From Moesziomyces globuligerus (lineage: Eukaryota > Basidiomycota > Ustilaginomycetes > Ustilaginales > Ustilaginaceae), in assembly GCA_030849465.1 (NCBI GenBank), contig JARVLF010000016.1:1054001-1118000 (forward strand): a stretch of DNA of 64,000 nucleotides, written 5' to 3'. Below, one piece after another: positions 29,768-39,254 of the stretch (position 1 is its first letter; each line of letters begins with the position of its first letter). Under the pieces are notes generated by a model, which was given only the letters and a program-made list of their open reading frames with translations, ran no database searches and was not told where the DNA came from. Made by a program: the position numbers and the translations under genes.

Positions 29768-32700
29768 ATGTCCGCTGCGTCTTCCTATCGCAGGTGGGAG
29801 CCGCTCCCCAAGATCCTCTACGGCCTGGCTACCCACCCCTTCTCGCCAGACACGGACGTGCTCGAGTCGTTCGCTGGTCCACTCGAGTCGCTGCCGCCCG
29901 ATGTCGTGCACAAGCTTCAGGAGAACCTCATCGCCCTCGAACTCGGCGACGAGGTCTACGTGTTCGAACAGCTCGGCCATGCCGACGTCAGCTGGTACCG
30001 CGGCTACGTCGTCTCCACCAACCGCTCCCCCGTCGCCGCTGCGAGCGCCAGCAGCCTCAGCGACTACAGCACCTTCCACGCCCTCGGAAACAGCCCCGTC
30101 ACCCCGGTCACCGAGGAACCTCAGGTCTACGTCGGCGTCTTCCCCGCCACCCACATCCACATCCGCGAGCAGCTCGACGACGCCGAGATGCGCCTAGCCT
30201 CCGTCTACGAGCATGCAAAGGACCTCGGCATCGTCGGCGCAACAGCACCCTTGCCACGTCCCAGGACGCACATGGAGACCCTACCCGAGCTCGACGAATC
30301 CACCTCTCAACCCTCGAGTCCCAACCAAAATCACAGCGCGCACTTGCCTTCCATCCGGTCCGCATCCCACGAGGTTGGCGCAAACGGTCAGATCGTCGAC
30401 CATCCCCCACCTCCGCTGCCAAGCCTCAAGTGCACCGACGATACCTTGTCCGGAGTGCACGAGCCTCTGGTCGACGAGATTGCCTGCGCTCTTCGCGAAT
30501 GGTCCGCACTCACCTACAACTACCTCGTCCAGCGCGACTATACCCTGCTAGACACCGTCAAGCAACACATCGAGGCCCTCTACATGGCCCGCAAGCAGCT
30601 CCTCGCCAACACCCTCTCCGCAGAGGAAGTCAGCAAGCTTCGCAGAGAGTGCGTCGCCAGGCTCGTCAAGGCAAACGTCGCTCAGGGCTTGGACGTCATT
30701 GTCCGCCATCCCGGTCGCGGTGGCCTTGTCGACTTTGACATCAACAGCAAGGATGCCGATCCTGACAGCTGGGTCAGTGGTGTCCGCCTCTTCGCGCTTC
30801 AGGCCGCGCTCGCTTACGTCGACCATCATGACGAGAACTCGTCCACGACCACACCGGGCGGCATGGATCTCTCCGCTTCCAACGCCTTCGGCATTGCCTC
30901 TCCCACCACGTCCAGCGCTGGCCTGCTCGCAGGGCATCCAGGTGATGTCACTCGCATGCCCGGCATCGGCGCAAGGCAAGCTTCCGTCGCCTCGATCAAG
31001 CGCACCGATGACGCCGCCGCGTCTTCCGCAAAGTACTTCCACGTATTTATCGACCTGCGCGCCTTTGTGGCAACCCCCTGTTCCGCCGGAGAGGTCGTTG
31101 AGCTCTACCTCTCCCTCTACAATCGCGCAGAGTCGCGCTTCCTCACCGAGGACTTCTGCGTCATCCTCAACCACCGCGGCGTGCCCACTCAAGACTCGAC
31201 CGGCCGCCTCGACAAGATGCGCGCCCTCTTCACCGAACTCAGCGCCAGCGACATGCAAGACCTCAACGTCGTATGTCGCATCGTACGCAACGGCGGCATG
31301 CGCATCTCCGAAATCAAAGCTACCCCTTCGGGCGCTGCGGGGAACGATCAGCCCCACGATCGCGTCGATCACTTCGCCGACCCTTCGCTCGCCAACACGC
31401 CCTCGTACCGCACAAAGCGCATGGCCGGCGACCACTCGTTCCGCAGGCCCTTCGGGTGCGCGGTGCTCGAGCTCGGCCAGCACCACCATTTCCAGACCGA
31501 CATTGCCACCTCCTCATCCATGAGGGAGCACGTCATGCCCATCTTTGTGCCCGTCAACGAGGCTGCCTTCAGCACCCTTCACCAGGACATCATCGCCTCC
31601 AGAACCCGCGAGTTCGAAAAGTCGCCACGCGCCGACATGCTGGCAGTCAACGTCAAGGTCTTCTACGGCGACACCGCTTCCATCATCCGCGAGAATCCCT
31701 CGTTGCTCCAGGATACCCCGCCGACCGCCCGCCTCGGCTTCCCCGACGTCGTCTTCCCGGGCGACATGCGCAACGAAGCCTACATCAAGCTCTGGAGCGG
31801 TGAGTTCTATCCGCAGGGCAACAAGATGGCCGGAGGCTCGCTCAGAAACATCCAGGTTTCAGCCGAGGTCCGTACGCGCGACGGCCGCGTCGTCCAAGAC
31901 GTCATCTCGCGCGGTGCTGGCGAAGCGCTCGTCACCCAGTTCGACAGTCTCGTCTTTTACCATCAGAACGCGCCGACATGGGGCGAACTCATCAAGCTCC
32001 AGCTGCCCCACGACATTATGGAAGATTGCCACCTCTTCTTCTCCTTCCGTCATCGCAGCTCCAAGGAGGAACGAGGCTCGCAGGCTGCAAGCAACGGCGT
32101 TCATGCAGGTGCGGGCTCGCAGCAAGCGTCGTCGACGCCATCGTCCTCTTCCGTGTCCATGTCACGCCCCTTCGCCTACGGCTACCTGCCTCTGTTCGAG
32201 TCCAACCGCGCCTTCATCCCCGATGGAAGCCACAGCCTCTTCCTCTGGCGTACAAACCGGCCTCCTGCTCAGATCGGACCCGACCTTTACTTCAACTTGC
32301 CGCCTGTCACGCCTCCAGGACGCAACCTTGGCGAAATCGTCCCTTCCAGCCTCGCCGGAACCGTGCAGCCGCTGCGGGATCTTCTCACGCTCCGTACCTT
32401 CCTCGTCTCGACAAAGTACTCGCAGAACGATGTGCTGCTCAAGCTGCTCAACTGGGAACGCCTGCTCGCCGACGACTTTGACGAGCTGCTCAGCGTCCTC
32501 AACAAGTTTACCTTTGTCGGTGAGGTCGAGATCGTCAAGTTCCTCCGCGACATCTTTGACTCGCTCTTTGGTATCGCCACCAGCAGCCGCAACACGCGCG
32601 GCGACCTCGACGACCTCGTCTTCAACGGCCTCGCCACTGTGCTCGGCATCGTCCAGGATCGCCGTTTCAACAACTTCCGGGCCACCCTCGACGTCTACAT

Positions 32701-35700
32701 CGAGCAGCACTTCAAGTTCACAACTGCCCATAACAAGCTCATCGCCTCGATGGCCAAGCTCATGACGGATCCGTCCAAGCCAGACACGTCCAAGGACCTG
32801 CGCGCCGCCATCAAGGTGTGGCCGTACCTGTTCAAATTCATCATCCAGAGTCGCGAGAACCAACGCGGAGATCGCGACGTTGGCGGCGGCGCGGTGCTCG
32901 ACCACCTCGAAGCCGGCTTCAAGCGCGAGCTTGAGGGGCTGCTGCGCAGCATCAACCAGCTCATGAGCGCAAGCACCCCCTCGTCCATCATCGGCACGCA
33001 AACGCTGGCTCTGCAGCACTTTGCAGGCATCCTGCCGGATCTCGCGCGTGTCTTTACCACCGACGAACTCGTCCGCACCGCCACCGCTTTCGCCGACAGC
33101 GTGTTCATCACCAAGGGCAAGATGGCCATCTGGAAGCTGCTCCACATCCTCCAGATCACTCAAGGCCCCTTGTTCGACGAGCAGGCTTCGCGCTCCCAGA
33201 TGATTCCGAGCATCGTGCGATGGATCGGGCCACATCTCGGACGGTACGATGAGGCGGCACATGCACCGGCCAAGGCGCTCGAGAATGCGCGCGACGCGGC
33301 CCGAGTCTCATGGATCGAAGCGGCGCGTCTCGCTGTCACCATTCTGGCAGTGATCCTCGACCGCTTGCAGGTCAGCCTCGCCGCCGGTCCCGATCCAGGA
33401 CCGAGCGCCGCACGCGCAAGGGGACGACAAGAGCAGGACGACGTCGACTACCTGCTCAGCATGATGCCCAAGCTGCTCGACACCTACCGCGAGCTTTCGA
33501 GTCGAGCCACCATCCGCGCGCTCGAGCGACACCGTTCACCGTCGACAACCCCGTCGCCAGTTCCCGTGATCTTCCCGTCGAGCTACCCGTTCCCACTCGT
33601 GGCGAAGCGCCCGCAGGGACATGCCTCGGTTGTCGACGGGCCGTCTTCGCGCCGAAACCGTCGCCGTGACCGCACCGGATTCCTCAACTGCGGACTGGTG
33701 GAGATCTCTGCCGTGCTGATGGTGCTCATCGTGCTGAGTCCTAGGAAGCACCTGGCGAGCTTCTTGGACGAGGAGCGCGACATCGGCGGCGAGGAGCGAA
33801 CGGCCAAGCTGCTGTTGGACTTCTTCGAGGTGGCCACGTCCATCGTCTCGTACGAGGCGTTCCCGAGCTCCTGGCTCAATCTGAACATCTTCAGCCACCA
33901 GATGGTGATGAAGATGGCCGATCCGCTCGCGTCGATGATGGTGCGCCACTTTATCCCATCTGCCGAGCAGAGCGAGACCTTTAACACCGCGCTGTGGCGG
34001 TCGTGCCTCACGATGCTCCTCACGCTGCTGTCGAGCGATCAGCTGGTCATCGAGCAGTTCAAGCCGCAACGCCGCCGGGCCGTATGGAGGCTCGCCGGCG
34101 ACATCCGCGGCGAGGGTGCCCAGATCTTCGCCAAGCTGTGGACCTCGATCGGCTGGCCCGAAGAGGCTGTGGACGAGGCGGACGCAGACCAGAGCGGAAG
34201 ACCAGACGAAAGGATGAACACGGGCGGATTCCAGGTGCAATTCGTCCCGTCGCTGGTCGAGCCAGTGTTGGAGCTGTGTCTGTCGCACCACGACGAGCTC
34301 AGGACGTGTGCGGTGCGCGTGCTCGCGACCATGATCACGTCCGAATGGCATCTGAACGGCGACTTCACCGTGATCGAGGCCGAGATCATCGACAAGCTCG
34401 ACGTGCTCTTCATGGCGCACACCAAGGGCGACGAGATCTCGCGCGCCTTCTTCATCGGCCAGCTGCGCGCGCTCTTCGACAATCCCAACGTCGATGCGGG
34501 CCTACGCGAGCAGGTGCACGCGTGCCTTGTCTCGGTCAACCGCTTCCTCGATCTGCTGCTCAGCGTACGTAGCCTGCCGCTCGAGGAGGGTTACGAAGAC
34601 GACCGCATCGCGGGCACGCTCAAGCTGCTCGGCTTCCTTCGGCAGGCGAACCGCGTCGCGGCGTTCTCGACACACGTGCTTCGCCTCGTCAATCTGCATC
34701 TGGAGAACCAGAACTACGTCGAGGCGGCGCTCACACTCAAGCTGCACGCCGACCTGCACTCGTGGGACATGGACAGCTTCGTCGAGCCGTTTGCCGAGCT
34801 GGATCTGCCGCGGCAGTCGCACTTTGCGCGCAAGGAGACGCTGTACATGCTCATCCTCGACTACCTCGGCAAGGGCCAGGCGTGGGAGATCTCGGTCGAC
34901 ATCTGCCGCGAGCTAGCGCAGCAGTACGAGGTGCGCTCGGTCAACTACGTGCGGCTGGGCGAGGTGTTGCACCACCAGGCGCAGCTGTATCACAAGATCG
35001 CCACGATCGAGCGCGCCTTCCCGTCGTACTTCCGCGTGGCGTACTACGGCCAGGCGTGGCCGCCGTCGCTGCAGGACAAGATGTTTGTGTACCGCGGACA
35101 GGATTGGGAGAAGCTGGGCGCATTCTGCGAGAGGCTGCATGCCAAGCACCCGCAGGCGACGCTGATCAAGAGCGCCGGCGTGCCGGACGAGGAGGTGCGC
35201 CTCGCCGAGGGCCGCTTCCTCCAGGTGACTGCGGTGCAGCCCGAGCCGGACCGCACCAAGGAGATGTTTACCAATGCCGAGGTGCCGCCCAACGTACGCG
35301 CGTACCACGAAAAGTGCGGTACGGATCTCTTCTCGTTCGAGCGTCCGCTGAGCCGGGCGGAGGCGGCCGGCGCCGAGGTATGGGTGGAGAAGACGTATCT
35401 GCGCTGCGAGGACGCGTTCCCGACGGTGCTGCGCCGCAGCGAGATCGCCGAGGTGTACGTCGTCGAGATCAGCCCGATCGAGAAGGCGCTCGAGGAGGTG
35501 ACGGCCAAGACGGCGGAGCTGGAGACGCTAGAGAAGAAGTACCTCTCGATTCGCAAGGTGTCCAAGGGCAAGATCAACACGAATCGGCTGTCGATGGCGC
35601 TCAATGGCGCGGTGGATGCGCCGGCGGAAGGAGGCATCCCGCTGTACAGGCGCACGTTCCTCGCACCCGAGTACGCCGCGGCGCAGGCGGATCAGCAGGC

Positions 35701-36523
35701 GGTGATCGACGAGCTGCGGGAGGCGATCGACGTGCAGGCGGCCGTGCTCTTCCGCTGCATCCGACTGCACGCGCAGCTGTGCCCACCGGAGATGAAGTCG
35801 TTCCACGAAACGCTGGAGCGGTTCTTTGTGCAGAATTTTGGCGACGAGATCGCGCGGCTCGAGCTGGATATCCGGAAGCTCGGCGAGCCGGCGTCAGCGA
35901 ATTCGCTTGACCGGCCGCGCCTCGAGGACGGCGACGAGGAAGGGGACGAGGATGATGCGAGGCGTCCGACGGAGCGTACGCTCAGCCGCGGCTTTACGGT
36001 CGGCATGGGCGCGATGGATCGCGCTGGAGTGGAGTCCGGCTTTGCGACCACGCACGAGGGTAGGCAGGACCTGCAGCCGAATGCCCAGACGGCCTACGGA
36101 CGGCGCGGCGAGGCGGCGCAGTCGCCGCTCCAGCGCCATATCGCCTTCCTGACACGCCAGGCCGATGCGCCGAGTGTCGAGCATGCTGCGGGCAGCGGGG
36201 CGACGACGCAGAGGAAGCTCACTGCGGATTCGGGCGGCTATGCGTCCGCAGCTGGCAGCGCGTATGTAGAGAGCGCGGTGGGAGGATCGGCGGGCAAGGT
36301 GCTGCCACCGATCACGGAGGATATGCTCGGTGGTGTGGCTGACATGCCCACCACGGTCCACGTGGCGAGCTATTCGAAGCAGAGCCTCTCGCGTGCAGAC
36401 TCGAGCTACTCGATCGCCGATACGGCGAGCAAGGCCGCCACGCCGCTCAAGGCGTCTGGTCCAGGACACAGGCTTTCCAAATTCATGGGCGGCGTCGGCA
36501 GACGCAAGCCATCCAACGTATAG
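29768..36523 (+). CDS. DCK1: DOCK-family guanine-nucleotide exchange factor
   Basis: A 2251-residue protein in one uninterrupted frame. DOCK proteins activate Rac/Rho-type GTPases; fungal Dck1 works with the ELMO-like Lmo1. Seen: an SH3-like N-terminus (about 13-130: ILYGLATHPF, ELGDEVYVFEQL, SWYRGYVV); a helical region (about 235-300); a DHR-1/C2 lipid-binding domain (about 423-830: FHVFIDLRAFVATPC, FFSFRHRSSKEE, FAYGYLPLFESNRAFIPDG); armadillo-like helices; and a DHR-2 catalytic domain (about 1605-2035: LHLENQNYVEAALTLKLHA, FPSYFRVAYYGQAWP, MFVYRGQDWEKLGAFCERL, and late FHETLERFFVQNFGDEI). The tail (2035-2251) is disordered. Order SH3, DHR-1, DHR-2 fits the DOCK-A/B-like type. The start is the first ATG before the SH3 region. 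Confidence 0.95.
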   Translation: MSAASSYRRWEPLPKILYGLATHPFSPDTDVLESFAGPLESLPPDVVHKLQENLIALELGDEVYVFEQLGHADVSWYRGYVVSTNRSPVAAASASSLSDYSTFHALGNSPVTPVTEEPQVYVGVFPATHIHIREQLDDAEMRLASVYEHAKDLGIVGATAPLPRPRTHMETLPELDESTSQPSSPNQNHSAHLPSIRSASHEVGANGQIVDHPPPPLPSLKCTDDTLSGVHEPLVDEIACALREWSALTYNYLVQRDYTLLDTVKQHIEALYMARKQLLANTLSAEEVSKLRRECVARLVKANVAQGLDVIVRHPGRGGLVDFDINSKDADPDSWVSGVRLFALQAALAYVDHHDENSSTTTPGGMDLSASNAFGIASPTTSSAGLLAGHPGDVTRMPGIGARQASVASIKRTDDAAASSAKYFHVFIDLRAFVATPCSAGEVVELYLSLYNRAESRFLTEDFCVILNHRGVPTQDSTGRLDKMRALFTELSASDMQDLNVVCRIVRNGGMRISEIKATPSGAAGNDQPHDRVDHFADPSLANTPSYRTKRMAGDHSFRRPFGCAVLELGQHHHFQTDIATSSSMREHVMPIFVPVNEAAFSTLHQDIIASRTREFEKSPRADMLAVNVKVFYGDTASIIRENPSLLQDTPPTARLGFPDVVFPGDMRNEAYIKLWSGEFYPQGNKMAGGSLRNIQVSAEVRTRDGRVVQDVISRGAGEALVTQFDSLVFYHQNAPTWGELIKLQLPHDIMEDCHLFFSFRHRSSKEERGSQAASNGVHAGAGSQQASSTPSSSSVSMSRPFAYGYLPLFESNRAFIPDGSHSLFLWRTNRPPAQIGPDLYFNLPPVTPPGRNLGEIVPSSLAGTVQPLRDLLTLRTFLVSTKYSQNDVLLKLLNWERLLADDFDELLSVLNKFTFVGEVEIVKFLRDIFDSLFGIATSSRNTRGDLDDLVFNGLATVLGIVQDRRFNNFRATLDVYIEQHFKFTTAHNKLIASMAKLMTDPSKPDTSKDLRAAIKVWPYLFKFIIQSRENQRGDRDVGGGAVLDHLEAGFKRELEGLLRSINQLMSASTPSSIIGTQTLALQHFAGILPDLARVFTTDELVRTATAFADSVFITKGKMAIWKLLHILQITQGPLFDEQASRSQMIPSIVRWIGPHLGRYDEAAHAPAKALENARDAARVSWIEAARLAVTILAVILDRLQVSLAAGPDPGPSAARARGRQEQDDVDYLLSMMPKLLDTYRELSSRATIRALERHRSPSTTPSPVPVIFPSSYPFPLVAKRPQGHASVVDGPSSRRNRRRDRTGFLNCGLVEISAVLMVLIVLSPRKHLASFLDEERDIGGEERTAKLLLDFFEVATSIVSYEAFPSSWLNLNIFSHQMVMKMADPLASMMVRHFIPSAEQSETFNTALWRSCLTMLLTLLSSDQLVIEQFKPQRRRAVWRLAGDIRGEGAQIFAKLWTSIGWPEEAVDEADADQSGRPDERMNTGGFQVQFVPSLVEPVLELCLSHHDELRTCAVRVLATMITSEWHLNGDFTVIEAEIIDKLDVLFMAHTKGDEISRAFFIGQLRALFDNPNVDAGLREQVHACLVSVNRFLDLLLSVRSLPLEEGYEDDRIAGTLKLLGFLRQANRVAAFSTHVLRLVNLHLENQNYVEAALTLKLHADLHSWDMDSFVEPFAELDLPRQSHFARKETLYMLILDYLGKGQAWEISVDICRELAQQYEVRSVNYVRLGEVLHHQAQLYHKIATIERAFPSYFRVAYYGQAWPPSLQDKMFVYRGQDWEKLGAFCERLHAKHPQATLIKSAGVPDEEVRLAEGRFLQVTAVQPEPDRTKEMFTNAEVPPNVRAYHEKCGTDLFSFERPLSRAEAAGAEVWVEKTYLRCEDAFPTVLRRSEIAEVYVVEISPIEKALEEVTAKTAELETLEKKYLSIRKVSKGKINTNRLSMALNGAVDAPAEGGIPLYRRTFLAPEYAAAQADQQAVIDELREAIDVQAAVLFRCIRLHAQLCPPEMKSFHETLERFFVQNFGDEIARLELDIRKLGEPASANSLDRPRLEDGDEEGDEDDARRPTERTLSRGFTVGMGAMDRAGVESGFATTHEGRQDLQPNAQTAYGRRGEAAQSPLQRHIAFLTRQADAPSVEHAAGSGATTQRKLTADSGGYASAAGSAYVESAVGGSAGKVLPPITEDMLGGVADMPTTVHVASYSKQSLSRADSSYSIADTASKAATPLKASGPGHRLSKFMGGVGRRKPSNV

Positions 36524-39254
36524 TCGCAGCACACGAAGATGGAATCGTAGATCAGAACGGCGATCTTGCCGATTCGGTTTTGCAGTAGAGCGTGTGCGCG
36601 CCACTCGGTCGGGTGTGTTCCAGCCGCTTGGATCTGAGCCGTGACGAGCCCACCCACAAAGCCGGGCGAGCGCAGCGTGGGTCTAGTGAGAGTGGCGCCT
36701 CGGCTGGAGGCGTACGACCCATTAGCGCGGGTCACGCGGCCTCAAAGAAGAGTATCGCCTCACTCGGGCTGGTCTCCACGCCGCACAATCCATCAATCCG
36801 TCCAAGAATCTGCAGAACGCAGCGAGGGGGACAGATGGGCCCTAGAGGTCGCGTGGGGTGAAGAGCATTCCGTTCTCACGCTTGTCACAGAGGAGGCCGC
36901 TGGGTTTCGGCTTTGCAAACGGTGTCGGAATGGACTTGCATGCGAGGTGCGCTGCAAGGCATCGAGCGGATGCTACAACTTGCATCCCTTTGTCTCTAGA
37001 AGGGGCCTGTGGCGGGCGAGATGTTGAAATGTCAAAATGAAAAACCGCCTCAGTTACCCGCTCACGCGTCGGGGCAGACCCTCGTGCCCAAAAGATAGAT
37101 TTACGCGGTTTCAAGAAGTTTCGCAGCCGCTGCCAGGGTTCGGCCAACGCTAAATCGTCGGTCTTGGATCGCCTTTTTGGCTTTTAAGACTCGAGAAGAT
37201 TCCGCTAAACCGAAGCACGAAATCAAAATCGAAGCAACACGTCAGGAAGTCGAAGCTGGGAAGGAAGAAAAAAAAAAGGAGGAATGTGTAGGCGGGCCAA
37301 CCTCTTGCAGGATTGCCTGCGTCCCCTCTGCAAACGCGCATTGACGTTCCCACCACGTTGACCCCACCTCCGCAACCTAAGAGGCGCTTGCCCGTGCGGT
37401 ACCGCAGATCTTCCCGGGCATCGGCGGCGAGCTGATTGCGGGAGAGACGTGAGTGCACCGAGGTAGGATAGGCGGGGCGTTTGTTATGCAGGCACTGACA
37501 GCGACCGCAGCGAGGTGCAGCTGCGAGCATCTGCAGCATCACGACAGAATGCGTAAATATCGCAGCTGGGACCGTAAGGCGGCCACTGACGCCCCTTGAC
37601 CGTGGAGATGGAGAGATCGTAGCCGCGCGCGCATGCTTGGCTTCGGCCGAGCGACCTCTCTTGACAGGAGAGGAGGCTTCTATGCAAGACGGGCTGGCTC
37701 GAGAGGCGTACCATTCATGCGGTCTTGCACCAGCCCTAGCCGGGTCGCTGGGCTGCGCACAGGCGGGTGGCAAGCCGACGCGTTCCTGCCGAGCCACCAG
37801 CGGAGCCCGTTCGCTCACTTTGGGCTGCATTCCAATTTCTTCTGCATCTCATTTCAACACCGACGCCGCTCTGTTCGCTCGGATTGCACAATTTCCATGT
37901 CCGGTCCTCGGCCAGTGAGCGCTGCATTGGACGTTCGCAGCTCGTCCGAAAGGGAACGACGGTGGCAGCGGAACGCCAGGTCCTTTAGGTCCTTTACTTA
38001 TCGCAAATCCAAGGCCAGTTGCAGCCGCAGAGCGTGTGGCGACAGCCCTGCAGTTGTCCCAGATGCGTGTGTGCAAGGGTCCAGCGGCCGACCCTTGGCA
38101 TTGACGCAGATGCAGATGGCGCTGGAAGGGGGAGGGGGAAAGCCGCTCGCTCCCCGTCTCGCATCTCGTCCTTTTCTCACGCCGTCGCAGCTCACGTCGG
38201 CTGCTCCGGCGGAGGCGACCCGAAAGCTCCACCTCCCGAATTGCCTCCCTCCTCGTGTGAACGTGGCTCCGTCCAGAATGCAAACCACATCAGATCTTCG
38301 TTTGCATCGAAACCGCGCACCCGAAACCCTCCATGCCCCGAGTGCGGTACCACTCGCCAGCACCGGACGTTGGCAGCCTCGCTTCCACCGACAGCCGTCG
38401 TCGGCCAACCCGCCGCCTCGAACTGGACTCGAAGCATTGCAATTATCCGAGACGGAAATTTGCGCTCTTGGCTGGAAAGGACAACTGCTGCAGATTGCGT
38501 AGGCTGCCAGGCATGGAACGTGGAAGCGATAGCGTCTGTGAGGACCTGACGCCAGAGAGCATGACGCTGGGTGGCGCTAAGGGAGCGGGGAAGGATGAGA
38601 CTTGTGGCGTGCAAGCGCCTGCCCTCTGGCTGAACAGTCGGATGCGAGCTGAGTGGGTGTGTGACCAGGCGCGTGCAGCGGGCACCGCCCAGCTCGGCTG
38701 ATCGCTGCAATCAGCACCCGCTAAGTTACAACCCGCCCGCAAGCCCACTTGGCTCGCCCTGTCAACCGCACTAGGCTCACCTCTGGCCAAGGCTGCAGCT
38801 TGCTCTCACTGCACTGGAACCCCTTGCCTGCCTGCCCTTCGCCCGCTCCTCTCTCAGCAGGGGCCCTCGCTCCTCTAGGGTCACTGTACAGTATCACTTC
38901 TGTCCACTGCAGATCCGACGATCCAGCCTGGCTCCACGCCTGGCTTGCCTTCGGAACCCCACCATCCCTGGTTGGCATATCGCCGCCACCTCTATCTCTC
39001 GTCGCCGTCTTACTTCGAGCTGCCGCTGCCGGTACTCTGCGGTTGTTGCGGAATTCCTTTCGCTCCCGAAGATCCTTTGCCCGCAGAGTGCAGCCTCTCA
39101 CATCACTCAACGGCCCGCTGCAACCTGCATACGCCCTCGCTCGGTTCGCTGCATGTGTTCATGCCCATGAGGAAAGATTCGTTTTGATCCCACTCCATAC
39201 ACAGCACACACGCTCGGGGTCATCTACGACCTAGACGTGCGCTGGCTCAGAGCC
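36524..39254. promoter_or_regulatory. 2.7-kb gene-free interval upstream of orphan Ser-rich gene
   Basis: Several open frames of 60-290 codons on both strands overlap here, but none shows a domain, stable composition or codon use like the neighbours. The final 400 bases are C/T-rich and likely form promoter or leader of the gene at 39255. An A-run at 37269-37278 and a TCCCTTTGT site at 36985 are the only landmarks. A non-coding RNA or spliced leader cannot be excluded. Confidence 0.45.
36985..36993 (-). promoter_or_regulatory. Candidate pheromone response element (ACAAAGGGA)
   Basis: The minus strand reads ACAAAGGGA, identical to the element bound by the HMG factor Prf1 in Ustilago maydis. 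A single 9-mer is expected by chance about once per 130 kb counting both strands, so this is weak. It lies about 2.3 kb before the orphan Ser-rich gene and 460 bases after the DOCK stop. Confidence 0.2.

Noticed and set aside
37633..38502. 289-codon open frame in the gap after the DOCK gene
   Set aside because: No domain and overlaps equally long frames on the other strand; most likely random.
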